64,000 nt of DNA, taken from Paeniglutamicibacter sulfureus. Lineage in GTDB: Bacteria; Actinomycetota; Actinomycetes; Actinomycetales; Micrococcaceae. A model generated the notes under the pieces. It searched no databases and was not told the origin of the DNA. It worked only from the letters and a program-made list of their open reading frames with translations. The DNA lies in contig NZ_JAULBL010000001.1 in the NCBI RefSeq assembly GCF_030512175.1, positions 62,001-126,000 on the forward strand. Direction: 5' to 3'. The translations under genes and the position numbers were made by a program. Position 1 is the first letter of the stretch. The number at the start of each line of letters is the position of its first letter. Positions 35,604 through 45,504 of this stretch are shown here, one piece after another.

Positions 35604-37676
35604 ATGAAGTCGCTCCCCCGGCGGATGGCACTTGTTGCCTCCGCAGGAATCTTGTCCCTGTTCATGCTTGCACCGCCGGCCTCGGCCGATTCCCCCGTGC
35701 AGATTCCCCCGGGCGAATTCGTGGTGGACCAGGCCCGGGTTCTGGGGTCCGACGCCACCGAAGTGACCGACGCCGTAAACCAGCTGCGCCTCGACACAGG
35801 GCAGTCGCTCTTCGTTATCTACGTGGATACCTTCTCCGATCCGGCCGACCCCGACGAATGGGTTAATGCCGTTGCGGAGTCCAAGCAGATGGGCACCAGC
35901 GACGCGGTCCTGGCCATCGCCGTGGAGCAGCGCAACGCGAAGTTCGTCGCCCACGAGGACGGTGACATTTCCGCCGAAGACAGCAGCACCATCTACAACA
36001 GGATGGTCGCCCCGCAGTTGTCCCAGCAAGACTGGGCGGCCGCTGCGCTGGCAGCGGTCACGGGCATCGAGAACGTGGCCAACGGCTTGTCGCCCACCGG
36101 CGGCGAGCCCGCTTCGAACGAATCGGGCGGCTCCGGCGGCGGCGCCGGTTGGATCCTTGTCGGCGGCGTCGCGGTGGTCGGCGGTGCCACCGCCTGGGCG
36201 CTGGCACGCCGCAAGAAGCTTCCCGCAGGTCCCCCGCCGGTGGCCACGGGCCCCGACGGCAAGCCGCTGGATCCGCTGGCATCGCTGAGCATCCCCGACC
36301 TGCGCACCAAGGCCGGCAGCCTGCTGATTGCCGCCGACGACGCCATTCGCTCCTCCGAGCAGGAGGTCGGCTTCGCGCAGGCCCAATTCGGCGAGGCCGC
36401 CATCAAGCCCTTCGCCGAGGACATTGCTGCCGCCAAGGAGCACATGTCCGAGTCCTTCAAGTTGCAGCAGCAGCTGGACGACCACATCCCCGACACCGAA
36501 GCCGACCAGCGTTCCTGGCTCGGGGAGATCATCCGCCGCTGTGAGGCAGTGAACGAAACACTGGAACTGCACACGGAGGAGTTCACCTCGTTGCGCGAGC
36601 TCGAACAGAACGCACCTGCGGCCGTCGCCTCGCTCAAAGCGCAGATCGAGCCCATGCGCCAACGTGTCGGCACCGTGAAGGACCATCTCGCCGAACTCGC
36701 CACCCGCTACACCGAGGGCGCGCTGCACCAGGTCCACACCAACATCGCCGAGGCCACCGACCGACTCGACTTCGCCAACACCGCGGTGCTGACCGCAGAG
36801 GCGAAGATCGCCTCGTCCGAGACCTCAGAGGCCGCCGTGGCCGTGCGGGCCGGCGAGGACGCCGTGCACCAGGCAACCGTGCTGCTTGAAGCGATCGCCC
36901 ACGCCGGAGACGACCTGGACAAGGCCCGGGCGGACCTCGAATCCTTGGTTTCCACCGCCGCGAAGGACCTTGCGCAGGGCCGCGCCCTTGTCGCCAACGG
37001 TTCCAACCCCGAGCTTGCCGGTTCCGTCGCCCGCCTTGAGGCAGCGCTGTCCTCGGTCCAGTCCCAGGTCGGCAGCGGCCTGGTGGACCCGGTGGCGCTC
37101 GTCTCGGAGGTCGATGCCGGTCTTCGCCCGCTCAATGAACAACTGAACCAGATCCGCGATGCGCAGGAACGCGCCAACCGCGCGGCCGAGTCCCTGCAGT
37201 CCGCCATCCGCACCGCACAGATGAAGATCAGCGGCACCGACGACTTCATCAGGGCCAGGCGCGGCGGCGTCGGTGCCACCGCGCGCACCCGTCTCGCCGA
37301 GGCCCAGCGCAACCTTGAGGAGGCCCTGCGCCTGGCCCCCTCGGATCCATCCACCGCCCTGTCCCATGCCGAGCATGCCTCCGCACTGGCCGACCAGGCA
37401 GCACGCGAGGCGGAAAACGATGTCGATGGCTTCGGCGGCGGTTTCGGCGGCGGCGGTTTCGGCGGCGGCGGCTTTGGCGGAGGGCGCGGAGGCGGCAGCG
37501 GTCTTGGCGGTGCCATCCTCGGCGGCATCCTTATTGATTCCATCCTGCGCGGCGGTTCGCACTCGGGCGACTCCGGCGGCGGCCTCTTTGGCGGCGGCGG
37601 TTTCGGTGGATTCGGCGGCGGCGGAGGCGGCGGCTTCGGAGGCGGCTTCGGCGGTGGCGACGGGGGCAACTTCTAG
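35604..37676 (+). CDS. TPM-domain membrane protein with coiled coil and Gly/Phe-rich tail
   Basis: The 690-residue protein begins with a Sec signal peptide cleaved near PASA-DSP (residue 28-29) and an extracytoplasmic TPM domain (about 32-160), a fold found in photosystem repair and membrane-stress proteins. One membrane helix (about 178-200) is followed by a long cytoplasmic helical/coiled-coil region (about 220-600), then a tail of GFGGG repeats and a hydrophobic patch (ILGGILIDSIL). AAGGA sits 5 bases before the ATG. The next gene, 134 bases on, is a PspA homolog, so the pair probably acts at the membrane. The function of the repeats is unknown. Confidence 0.85.
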   Translation: MKSLPRRMALVASAGILSLFMLAPPASADSPVQIPPGEFVVDQARVLGSDATEVTDAVNQLRLDTGQSLFVIYVDTFSDPADPDEWVNAVAESKQMGTSDAVLAIAVEQRNAKFVAHEDGDISAEDSSTIYNRMVAPQLSQQDWAAAALAAVTGIENVANGLSPTGGEPASNESGGSGGGAGWILVGGVAVVGGATAWALARRKKLPAGPPPVATGPDGKPLDPLASLSIPDLRTKAGSLLIAADDAIRSSEQEVGFAQAQFGEAAIKPFAEDIAAAKEHMSESFKLQQQLDDHIPDTEADQRSWLGEIIRRCEAVNETLELHTEEFTSLRELEQNAPAAVASLKAQIEPMRQRVGTVKDHLAELATRYTEGALHQVHTNIAEATDRLDFANTAVLTAEAKIASSETSEAAVAVRAGEDAVHQATVLLEAIAHAGDDLDKARADLESLVSTAAKDLAQGRALVANGSNPELAGSVARLEAALSSVQSQVGSGLVDPVALVSEVDAGLRPLNEQLNQIRDAQERANRAAESLQSAIRTAQMKISGTDDFIRARRGGVGATARTRLAEAQRNLEEALRLAPSDPSTALSHAEHASALADQAAREAENDVDGFGGGFGGGGFGGGGFGGGRGGGSGLGGAILGGILIDSILRGGSHSGDSGGGLFGGGGFGGFGGGGGGGFGGGFGGGDGGNF

Positions 37677-37810
37677 GCAGGTGCCGCCCCGGCCGGCCTG
37701 ACGGCCACCTGCCACGGCCAGCCCCGCCCCTTGATTGCAGTAACGCAGTTCCGGCACACGGAAGCGCGACAGGGAAAAGTTCAACAAGACAGTCAACGAA
37801 AGGTCTCACC

Positions 37811-38557
37811 GTGGTAAAGCAGTCTATTTTTGGTCGTGTCGCACAGCTGGCCAAGGCCAATATCAACGCCATGCTCGATTCCGCGGAAGATCCGCAGAAG
37901 ATGCTCGACCAAATGGTGCGCGACTACACCGACAACATCGCCGAGGCCGAAACCGCCGTGGCGCAGACCATCGGCAACCTGCGCATGATGGAGGAAGACT
38001 ACACCGAGGATGTCCAGGCCGCCTCGGATTGGGGCAACAAGGCACTGGCCGCCTCCGGCAAGGCCGATGAGTTCCGTTCCGCTGGCGACGGCGCAAATGC
38101 CGACAAATTCGATTCGCTGGCCAAGGTCGCCATCCAGCGCCAGATGCAGTCCGAGTCGGAGGCGAAGTCCGCCGAGCCAACCATCACCTCGCAGCGGGAC
38201 ATCGTTGACAAGCTCAAGTCGGGCCTGGACGCCATGAAGTCCAAGCGCCAGCAGCTCCTTTCCAAGCGCGACGAACTCGTTGCCCGCGCCAAGTCCGCCC
38301 AGGCGCAGAACCAGGTGCAGGAAGCCGTGAAGAGCATCGACATCATGGATCCCACCAGCGAAGTCAGCCGCTTCGAGGAAAAGATCCGTCGCGAAGAAGC
38401 CCGAGTGCGCGGTGCCGCCGAACTCGCCTCCTCGTCGTTGGACGCCCAGTTCAACTCGCTGGAGGACCTGGGCGAGCAGACCGAGATTGAGGCACGTCTC
38501 GCGGCGCTGAAGGCACCGAAGTCCGCGCCGTCGATCACCACGGGCGCCGGCGAGTAG
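37811..38557 (+). CDS. PspA/IM30 family protein
   Basis: PspA proteins are ESCRT-III-like helical proteins that polymerise on damaged membranes. The 248-residue product is almost wholly helical, starting with the amphipathic helix (KQSIFGRVAQLAKANINAML) and the PQKMLDQMVRDY segment typical of the family. The GTG start has AAAGG 7 bases upstream. It follows the TPM gene on the same strand, so co-transcription is likely. The regulator that controls pspA in proteobacteria (PspF) is absent here. Confidence 0.92.
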   Translation: MVKQSIFGRVAQLAKANINAMLDSAEDPQKMLDQMVRDYTDNIAEAETAVAQTIGNLRMMEEDYTEDVQAASDWGNKALAASGKADEFRSAGDGANADKFDSLAKVAIQRQMQSESEAKSAEPTITSQRDIVDKLKSGLDAMKSKRQQLLSKRDELVARAKSAQAQNQVQEAVKSIDIMDPTSEVSRFEEKIRREEARVRGAAELASSSLDAQFNSLEDLGEQTEIEARLAALKAPKSAPSITTGAGE

Positions 38558-39423
38558 CCTTCACCCCCACCCGCCATGGCAGCCCGCGCTCTGCCGACTG
38601 AGGGGGCGGACGGCGGCGGAGCGCACCGGAATCGATCCGGTGCCCCGCCGCTGTCCGTCCCCTTTAGGCTGCCCGGTGACGGGAGCCGAGCTTCGTTCAG
38701 ACGCATGAATCCCGCGAACGAGGCAGGGCGCTCCCCCGCACAAGGGAGGGCTCTCCTGAGCTTCTGGAAGCCAACCTCGATGGCTCGGCAGCGGGGCTTG
38801 TCCACAGATTTTCGACGCCTCTGGAAACGGGGTCGACACATCAGCCATGCTCAATGGCATACATCGAGCAATTCGACCGGAACCGGAGGAACGGCCCCGG
38901 GCACGGCGGCCACCCTTCCAGGCCCGGCCACGCAGTGGCCGCGGTCGATCATCTGCGCTCATTGCTCGCCGCGGAGGAATTCTTCGTCGCCACCGCCACC
39001 GAACTGGCCATCCAGACCACCTCCCCCACCGAAGCAGCCGCACTGGCGCTGGTCGTGGAACGCGCGGAACGACGTGTACTGCTTTCGTCTAGATCCTCGC
39101 GGCACTGGGCGCCCAACGCACCCTCGCCCACGAGTTGTCGCTTGACTCACTCGAACAGCTCTCCGCCGCGATCGCCCACCCGGCGGCGTGACCAGCGCCG
39201 AGAATTCTGGTCCGGGCTGCAGTGCCCACCACCATGACTTCCATCCTGGGAAACTGAACTTGGTCCGGGACATGAACGGCTTGCCTGGAGTCCTGCTGCC
39301 CAAGTACATGGACCCGGAACAGATTCCACGCCGAAATGACCACTGGCAACATCGACGCATAACCAACCCAACAATGTTTTAAGCAGGTGGGGCCTGAATA
39401 GACGATTACTCGTTAACGCAAGA
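38558..39423. other. 866-base region without an intact gene
   Basis: Between pspA and the ssrA terminator there is no intact gene. A decayed coding stretch occupies about 38854-39191. A short open frame at 39188-39382 (VLLPKYMDPEQIPRRNDHW) may be another remnant. Nothing else is recognisable. Confidence 0.5.
38854..39191 (+). pseudogene. decayed helical gene fragment, frameshifted
   Basis: Codon-like sequence in one frame (HLRSLLAAEEFFVAT...VVERAERRV) runs to about 39088. It then continues in the next frame after an in-frame TAG at 39090 (ILAALGAQRTLAHELSLDS) to a TGA at 39189. The two halves look like one alanine-rich helical protein broken by a one-base shift near 39088-39093. The upstream limit and the family are unknown. 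Confidence 0.4.
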
Positions 39424-39457
39424 AACGCCCTGCGGATCCGAAGATCCGCAGGGCGTT
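39424..39457 (-). terminator. intrinsic terminator of ssrA
   Basis: Perfect 15-base arms (39424-39438, 39443-39457) with a UUCG loop on the minus strand, followed by TTTCTT. It begins 6 bases past the tmRNA 3' end. Confidence 0.9.
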
Positions 39458-39462
39458 CATTG

Positions 39463-39829
39463 TGGAGATGGGGAGAATTGAACTCCCGTCCGATGTGGTG
39501 TTGCCAGGTCTTCTCCGGGCGCAGTTTGCGTTGGATTTTCTCTGCCCCAGCCGTCATGCAAACAAGCGGCTGATCCGGGCACAGTTACCTAAATTATGCA
39601 GGTCGTTCCGGTAACGATAACTTCCCGCAGTGGCTATCTAAATGACGTAAGGAACAGGGGCGATAGCATCCCCTGGCTTACGGACTGTCTGGCTGCTTAG
39701 GCAGCGAGAGCGAAGTCAGTGCGCTTTGAGTCGGCACTTATTGTTTTGCAAAGAGCGTTAACGAGATAACTTTGCATCCTCGGCCCGCTTCACATGTCGC
39801 GACTCACACCGTCGAAACCGATCATCCCC
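39463..39829 (-). ncRNA. ssrA: transfer-messenger RNA (tmRNA)
   Basis: tmRNA rescues stalled ribosomes with SmpB. The 5' end GGGGAUG (39823-39829) pairs with CAUCUCC at the 3' end (39464-39470). A T-arm-like GGGAGTTCAATTCTCCC lies at about 39471-39487. The tag frame reads ADSKRTDFALAA followed by TAA (about 39698-39736 on the minus strand), close to other actinobacterial tags. CCA is not encoded: after discriminator A39463 the genome reads CAA, so CCA must be added enzymatically. The length of 367 is typical. A strong terminator follows and smpB is the upstream neighbour. Confidence 0.95.
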
Positions 39830-39985
39830 GTATTTTGTTGTCAACGGGCAGCTTGCGCCGCCCCAACCACACGCATCAACCGTGCATATCTAGTCTAACG
39901 CACAATCGTCTCACGTCTATTCCCTGTGGACTGCGGCCATCGGAGTGGAGAGAACCGGTGGGCTCCCTACCCGAGGATGCGACAA

Positions 39986-40468
39986 CTACTCACGAGCTCC
40001 GCGATTACGCTCCCGCATGGTGCGAAGCGCCTCGCGATTGTCCTGTTTTTCACGCAGGCTCTGGCGTTTGTCGTATTCCTTCTTACCGCGCGCAACGCCA
40101 ATTTCGATCTTGGCACGCCCGTTCTTGAAATACAGGCTCAGCGGTACGATCGTCAGACCGGATTCATTGATCTTGCGTTCAATTTTCAGCAGCTCTTGGC
40201 GGTGCAGGAGCAGCTTGCGTCGCCGCCGGGCTGCATGGTTCGTCCACGAGCCATTGAGGTACTCCGGGATGTAGACATTCTCCACATACAGTTCATTGCG
40301 GTAGAACTGGCCGAATCCATCAACCAGCGAAGCCTTGCCCTCGCGCAGGGATTTCACTTCAGTTCCGCTGAGCACCATTCCGGCTTCGTAGGTATCGAGA
40401 ATCTCGAAGTCATGTCTGGCCTTGCGGTTGCTGGCAATAATCCGCTGTTCCGAGTCTTTCTTAGACAC
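39986..40468 (-). CDS. smpB: SsrA-binding protein SmpB
   Basis: SmpB binds tmRNA and carries it to stalled ribosomes. The 160-residue protein has the OB-fold core (NRKARHDFEILDTYEAGMVLSGTEVKSLR split over residues 14-42), the WTNHAARRRRKLLLHR RNA-binding part and a basic C-terminal tail (KRQSLREKQDNREALRTM...) that reads the empty mRNA channel. The GTG start has GGAG 8 bases upstream. Its tmRNA partner lies 156 bases downstream on the same strand. Confidence 0.97.
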   Translation of the reverse strand: MSKKDSEQRIIASNRKARHDFEILDTYEAGMVLSGTEVKSLREGKASLVDGFGQFYRNELYVENVYIPEYLNGSWTNHAARRRRKLLLHRQELLKIERKINESGLTIVPLSLYFKNGRAKIEIGVARGKKEYDKRQSLREKQDNREALRTMRERNRGARE

Positions 40469-40524
40469 GTTGGCAACTCCTCTCCGCGAGTGGTTTCGTC
40501 ACTTGGCGAGCTTATAGCTTACCG

Positions 40525-41979
40525 CTAGAGAAGTCCCAATGGGTTTACGGCCGCACCATTAAGAATCGTTTCGAAGTGCATGTGGCAGCCGGTGGAGTTG
40601 CCGGTCGTTCCGACGTAGCCGATGAGCTGGCCCTGCTGAACGTTCTGGCCGACACCGACCACAATCCGCTGCATGTGATGGTAGTTCGTTGCCAGTGCCC
40701 GGCCCTTGACCACGCCGTGGCTGATCGTGACCTTGTTTCCGGAGCTTCCGCCCCAGCCGGCCATCCAGACCTCTCCGTCCGCAGCTGCGCGCACTGGAGA
40801 GCCGCATTGTCCGCCGAAGCCCCAGTCCACTCCGGCATGCACGTAACCGCCTCGTCCACCGTAGTCGATGGTTCCCGCAGGAGTGGGCCGCCAACCGAAG
40901 CCCGAGGTCTGACGTCCGCCGCTCACCGGCTTGATCAAGCCCCATGAGCTTCGTTCTGGCGGAGCCGCTTGCGGAGCGGGTGCAACGTACTTGGGTTTAA
41001 CGTACGTGTTCTTCTTCTTCTGTCGAGCGGCTTCTTCCCTGGCCTCCTTGGCCCGAGCTGCCTCTTCACGTTCCCATTTCGCTTTGGCCTCAGCCTTGCG
41101 CTTGCGCTCAGCCTCGGCAGCCTTGCGCTTGCGCTCGGCTTCCTCACGGATCAGGCGCTCCTGGCGCTCCTTGATTTCCCCGTTGATCCTGACCTGGTCA
41201 GCCTCTTCGGCGCGCAGCTTCTGCTGAATGCGCGGACGCTGGGCGAGGAGCTCGGCACTCAGCGCGTCCGTCTGGGAGATGATCCCATCAAGTTCACGCT
41301 TCTTGGACTCGGCATCGTCACGGGCGACTTGCTCGCGCGCCAGCGCCGCATCGGCGGCGGACTTGAGGTCGGTAATTTCAGCTTCCACTGCAGCCAGACG
41401 CAATTTCGCGTTGGCGTCGGTCGCCGACTGTTCGGACAAGGCATCGAGGGCGGCGTTTTGCGACCGCATGGCCTGGTCTGCTAGATCCATGCCCGCAGCC
41501 AGATTGCCGTCGGAAGTGGCGTTCATGAGCAGTGAGAGGTCCGAGGAGACTCCGCCCCGCTTATAGGCTTCCGTTGCAATCTGTCCGATGATTTGCTTGG
41601 AATCCTCAAGCTTCGCCTTGCCCTCGGCGATTTTCACGTTCAGCTGATCGCGTGTTTCGCGAGCCGCTTGGACCCTCCGGGCTAGATCGGCCGCTTCATC
41701 CGCGGCCCTTCGCACCCGGCCCTGTGCATCTGCCAGGGCTTGTTCAGCCCCGGGAAGCTGAGCCTGCAGTCCTCGAAGCTTCGCATCGGTGACCTTGATA
41801 TCGTCATCGAGGACTTCCAAGTCCTCGGAGAGGTGATCGATGTTCTGTTCAACTTGGCGCTTTTGGTCATCTAGCTCATCCGCGTGGGCACCCACGCCCC
41901 CGGAAACCAAGAGGGCGATCGACAATGCGCCCACGGCTCCCGAACGCGCCATACGGCACCATACTGCTTTGGCTAACAT
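40525..41979 (-). CDS. secreted M23 peptidase with coiled coil (EnvC-like)
   Basis: The 484-residue protein has a signal peptide (cleavage near AHA-DEL), a long coiled coil (about 35-330, very charged with KRK/EER repeats) and a C-terminal M23/LytM domain with HAGVDWG and HMHFE zinc motifs. In bacteria such coiled-coil LytM proteins are positioned by FtsEX to cut peptidoglycan at division or to activate amidases. The zinc residues look intact, so it may be an active endopeptidase rather than a degenerate activator. AAAGGA precedes the ATG. It lies just downstream of ftsX and upstream of smpB, a common actinobacterial order. Confidence 0.92.
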   Translation of the reverse strand: MLAKAVWCRMARSGAVGALSIALLVSGGVGAHADELDDQKRQVEQNIDHLSEDLEVLDDDIKVTDAKLRGLQAQLPGAEQALADAQGRVRRAADEAADLARRVQAARETRDQLNVKIAEGKAKLEDSKQIIGQIATEAYKRGGVSSDLSLLMNATSDGNLAAGMDLADQAMRSQNAALDALSEQSATDANAKLRLAAVEAEITDLKSAADAALAREQVARDDAESKKRELDGIISQTDALSAELLAQRPRIQQKLRAEEADQVRINGEIKERQERLIREEAERKRKAAEAERKRKAEAKAKWEREEAARAKEAREEAARQKKKNTYVKPKYVAPAPQAAPPERSSWGLIKPVSGGRQTSGFGWRPTPAGTIDYGGRGGYVHAGVDWGFGGQCGSPVRAAADGEVWMAGWGGSSGNKVTISHGVVKGRALATNYHHMQRIVVGVGQNVQQGQLIGYVGTTGNSTGCHMHFETILNGAAVNPLGLL

Positions 41980-42031
41980 AAATGTCCTTTGAGTCCTCGG
42001 TGAACTGAATTATTCATAGGTAGGCGGCGTC

Positions 42032-42946
42032 CTAAACCTTCAAGTACCGCCGCAAGGTTACCAACGACGATACACCAGCCAAAACCACGCCCAGCAGGAT
42101 CAACCACGGTGCCACCAGGAAAACTTCGCCGGTGGATATGAAGGCAGTGTCCTTGTAGTCGAGCGCAAGCTTCCCGTCGATAAGGAACCTTACCGCCGCC
42201 CACAAGACGCCACCGGCCAACAACGCGCCAATCAATGCCGAGATAACGCCTTCCAAAATGAAGGGCAACTGGAGCGAGGATTTCGAGGCCCCCACCAGGC
42301 GCATGATGCCAGTTTCGCGGCGACGTAAGTAGGCGGACAGGCGAATCGTTGTTCCAACGAGCAACACCGCGCAAAGGATCATTACGCCGGCAATGCCGAT
42401 GGCAACGAAGGATGCGATGTTGATGATGGAGAAGATCTTCTCGAGCAGCTCCCGCTGGTCGACCACCACATCGACTCCGTCCATCGAAGAGAAGAGTTCC
42501 TTGATGATCTGGTATTTTTCAGGATCAACCAAGGAAACCCGGAACGACTCCGGAAGCTGGTCGGCAGTCACGGTTTCGCTCATGGACGAGTTTTCGAACT
42601 GTTCGCGGAAGTGGGTGAGGGCTTGTTCCTTCGATTCGTATTCGAAGCTGTCAACATACGGCTTCACCGCCGAGGAGCCCAACATCGAATCAATTTCGCC
42701 GCGTTGGTCCTCGGTTACGGCACCTTCGGTGCAGTTGGTTCCTTCGTTGTGCTCACCGCACAGATAAATGGCCACCTGGACCTTGTCGTACCAATAGCCC
42801 TTCATCTGCGAGATCTGCATCTGCATGAGCGCCGCGGTACCCACGAAAGTCAACGAAATGAAGGTGACCAAGACTACGGAGACCACCATGGAGAGGTTTC
42901 GGCGGAGGCCAGTGCCTACTTCGCCGAGAATAAATCCGAGTTTCAT
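42032..42946 (-). CDS. ftsX: cell division protein FtsX
   Basis: FtsX is the membrane half of the FtsEX complex, which relays division signals to periplasmic cell wall hydrolases. The 304-residue protein has a helix near the N-terminus, an extracellular domain (about 55-170, with two cysteines in [11 protein letters not shown] that could form a disulfide), and three more helices at the C-terminus. Its start overlaps the ftsE stop by ATGA. The downstream M23 peptidase is the likely target. Confidence 0.95.
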   Translation of the reverse strand: MKLGFILGEVGTGLRRNLSMVVSVVLVTFISLTFVGTAALMQMQISQMKGYWYDKVQVAIYLCGEHNEGTNCTEGAVTEDQRGEIDSMLGSSAVKPYVDSFEYESKEQALTHFREQFENSSMSETVTADQLPESFRVSLVDPEKYQIIKELFSSMDGVDVVVDQRELLEKIFSIINIASFVAIGIAGVMILCAVLLVGTTIRLSAYLRRRETGIMRLVGASKSSLQLPFILEGVISALIGALLAGGVLWAAVRFLIDGKLALDYKDTAFISTGEVFLVAPWLILLGVVLAGVSSLVTLRRYLKV

Positions 42947-43770
42947 GGCAAGTCGTCCTCAGTGTCAAACGGCGCGAAGGCCTGGCTGCGATTCGACGGT
43001 TTCTGCCACGTACTGTGATCGGCCTGCCGCAATTCGCGTGTTCCGTCCTGATTAATCACCGGGATCATCGAGGTGTACTCGCCAGAGCTCTCATCGCGCA
43101 TGATCCTGCCCAAGGAAAGCTCAACGACGCGTCGACGCATGGAATTGACGATTCCATCGTCGTGCGTTGCCATAAGGACCGTAGTGCCGTTTTGGTTGAT
43201 GCGGTCCAAGACGTTCATGATCCCGACGCTCGTAGCCGGGTCCAAGTTTCCGGTCGGCTCGTCGGCAAGCAAAATCTGCGGCTTGTTGGCAATGGCGCGG
43301 GCAATGGCCACACGCTGCTGTTCGCCGCCGGAAAGTTCATCTGGCTGGCGCTTTTCCTTGCCCTCCAGACCCACGAGCTTTAAGACCTCGGGCACGTGGT
43401 CGCGGATTGCACTTCGGCTCTCCCCCACCACCTGCATGGCAAAGGCGACGTTCTCGAAAACGTTCTTCTGCGGCAACAGGCGGAAGTCCTGGAACACGAC
43501 ACCGATGCCGCGACGCAGCTTGGGCACGCGCCATGAGGGAATGCGTGCAACATTTTGTCCGGCGACATGGACGGAACCACCGGTGGCGACGATTTCACGC
43601 AGGATGAGCCGGAGGAAGGTGGATTTGCCGGAGCCGGAGGCACCAACAAGAAACGCAAAGTCACCACGGTCAATTTCAATGCTTACGTCGTCGAGGCCAG
43701 GGCGCGCATTCTCCGAACCAAGGCGCGACTTCTGGTCATAGACCATCGTGACGTTTTCGAATCTAATCAT
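42943..43770 (-). CDS. ftsE: cell division ATP-binding protein FtsE
   Basis: The cytoplasmic ATPase partner of FtsX. The 275-residue protein has Walker A GASGSGKS (43-50), signature LSGGEQQR, Walker [13 protein letters not shown] and the H-loop ATHDD. It is longer than the usual ~220 residues. The extra length is a ~10-residue insert after strand 1 ([12 protein letters not shown]) and a polar ~45-residue C-terminal tail. The ATG at 43770 matches the family start; an in-frame ORF to 43926 is not homologous. ATGA overlap with ftsX. Confidence 0.95.
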   Translation of the reverse strand: MIRFENVTMVYDQKSRLGSENARPGLDDVSIEIDRGDFAFLVGASGSGKSTFLRLILREIVATGGSVHVAGQNVARIPSWRVPKLRRGIGVVFQDFRLLPQKNVFENVAFAMQVVGESRSAIRDHVPEVLKLVGLEGKEKRQPDELSGGEQQRVAIARAIANKPQILLADEPTGNLDPATSVGIMNVLDRINQNGTTVLMATHDDGIVNSMRRRVVELSLGRIMRDESSGEYTSMIPVINQDGTRELRQADHSTWQKPSNRSQAFAPFDTEDDLP

Positions 43771-44061
43771 CGCAACTCTGCCCGCGGGATCGCCGGCGCA
43801 TGATCCAGGCACGGGACTTTGTTGAAGGAAGTAGCAAAGCCAGCCCTTGCACTCTATCCGTCCCGGCGGCACACAGTCGGCACAAAAAGCGGGTGTGTCA
43901 CGAATCTGTGAGCCAGGTGAACGCACCCTGCGTGACCGATTCCCGGCTCACTGCATTACCCGCCAGTCAGCAAGCCCGGTGGGACCGTCCGCCGACCGAC
44001 CCACGGCGCAACCACCGATTGGCCTCGGGTTATTCCGACCAGCAACGCACGGTTGAAACTC

Positions 44062-44694
44062 CTACGGTAGCGCCAACGGTGCGTCGGTTGCGGCCCTGAT
44101 CTGTTCAGGAGTGACACCGGGGGCGCATTCGACCAGCTGCAAGCCGCTGGCTGTGACGTCTATTACGGCGAGATCCGTGATGATGCGTTGCACCACCGCA
44201 CGGCCCGTTAGAGGCAAGGTGCATTCCTTGAGAATCTTCGCGCTTCCGTCCTTCGCAACATGCTCCATCAAGATGATGACGCGCTTGGCTCCCTGGACCA
44301 GATCCATGGCACCGCCCGGGCCCTTGACCATCTTGCCGGGGATCATCCAGTTGGCGAGGTCTCCGCCGGCGGAAACCTGCATTGCACCGAGGATCGCTGC
44401 ATCGATCTTGCCACCGCGGATCATCGCGAAGCTCGTCGAGGAATCGAAGTAGCTGGCGCCCGGAAGCACCGTCACGGTTTCCTTCCCCGCATTGATCAGA
44501 TCGGGATCGACATCTGCCTCCGAGGGATATGGGCCGACCCCAAGGATCCCGTTCTCCGATTGCAGCACCAACGTGCGGTCCGCGGGAACATAGTTCGGCA
44601 CCAGCGTGGGCATGCCGATGCCGAGATTGACATAGGCACCGTCTGGCAGTTCAAGCGCCGCACGGGCCGCCATTTCATTGCGTGACCAAGGCAT
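44062..44694 (-). CDS. scoB: 3-oxoacid CoA-transferase subunit B
   Basis: Subunit B of succinyl-CoA:3-oxoacid CoA-transferase, which activates acetoacetate by taking CoA from succinyl-CoA. The 210-residue protein has the catalytic glutamate in the SENG motif (Glu47) and GIGMPTLV near the start. Its gene starts 3 bases after scoA ends and is read on the same transcript. It supports use of ketone bodies or a short-chain fatty acid step. Confidence 0.92.
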   Translation of the reverse strand: MPWSRNEMAARAALELPDGAYVNLGIGMPTLVPNYVPADRTLVLQSENGILGVGPYPSEADVDPDLINAGKETVTVLPGASYFDSSTSFAMIRGGKIDAAILGAMQVSAGGDLANWMIPGKMVKGPGGAMDLVQGAKRVIILMEHVAKDGSAKILKECTLPLTGRAVVQRIITDLAVIDVTASGLQLVECAPGVTPEQIRAATDAPLALP

Positions 44695-44697
44695 TGG

Positions 44698-45504
44698 TTA
44701 GCCCTCCTTTGCAAATGGTGCGTCGTTGGACGCGGCACCGGCCGACTGGACCGTCAGCTTTTCAATCGGTTTCTCAATATCGGGCCCCACCTCCACCACG
44801 CGGTGCACAAAAACCCCGGGTAAATGGATCGCATCGGGATCAAGCTCGCCGGGCTCCACCAAGTGCTCAACCTGGGCAATGCAGATCCTTCCCGCCATTG
44901 CGGCCACGGGAGAAAATTGCCGCGCAGCCTTGTTGAACACCAGGTTTCCATGGCGATCTCCGTATGCGGCGTGGACCAGGGCGTAGTCGGTAACGATGGC
45001 TTCCTCCAATACGAAGGTCCCCGGCTCGCCGCCGGGCGCGAAGTCACGCTGGTCCTTGGGCACGGAAGCCTGGACAATCGCGCCGTCGGGACCGTAGCGC
45101 TGGGGCAGTCCTCCATCGGCTACCTGGGTACCTACGCCGGTGCGCGTGTAGAAGGCAGCGATGCCAGCACCGCCGGCACGCAGCTTCTCGGCAAGCGTTC
45201 CCTGCGGGGTCAACTCCAGCTCCAATTCGCCGCTGAGATAACGGCGTGCAAATTCCTTGTTTTCGCCGACGTATGAAGACGTCATCTTCGAAATCCTGCC
45301 GGAACGTAGCAGGATGCCCAGCCCGTGGTCGTCGGTTCCACAATTGTTAGAGACGACCTTCAGGTCGCCGACCCCGGTCTCTAGCAGCGCCTGTATCAGT
45401 ACATTTGGGTTGCCCGAAAGCCCAAAACCGCCCACGGCGATGGACGCGGACTCCGGAATGTCCGCCACCGCTGCATTTGCTGATTCGTAGGTCTTGTCTA
45501 GCAT
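44698..45504 (-). CDS. scoA: 3-oxoacid CoA-transferase subunit A
   Basis: Subunit A of the same enzyme. The 268-residue protein has the GGFGLSGNPNVLI loop near residues 24-36 and the KMTSSYVGENKEF segment typical of the alpha chain. AGGAG lies 9 bases before the ATG at 45504. The pair is inserted between prfB and ftsE, which are near neighbours in many actinobacteria. Confidence 0.92.
   Translation of the reverse strand: MLDKTYESANAAVADIPESASIAVGGFGLSGNPNVLIQALLETGVGDLKVVSNNCGTDDHGLGILLRSGRISKMTSSYVGENKEFARRYLSGELELELTPQGTLAEKLRAGGAGIAAFYTRTGVGTQVADGGLPQRYGPDGAIVQASVPKDQRDFAPGGEPGTFVLEEAIVTDYALVHAAYGDRHGNLVFNKAARQFSPVAAMAGRICIAQVEHLVEPGELDPDAIHLPGVFVHRVVEVGPDIEKPIEKLTVQSAGAASNDAPFAKEG

Noticed and set aside
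35334-36737. In-frame 468-residue extension of the HtrA-like gene
   Set aside because: It lies opposite the TPM gene and shows no domain; the protease start at 35333 has a ribosome site.
37430-37676. GGCGGC-rich direct repeats
   Set aside because: They encode the Gly/Phe-rich tail of the TPM protein; not a CRISPR or mobile repeat.
39463-39490. tRNA gene at the ssrA 3' end
   Set aside because: The T-arm-like sequence is the tRNA-like domain of tmRNA; no separate tRNA is present.
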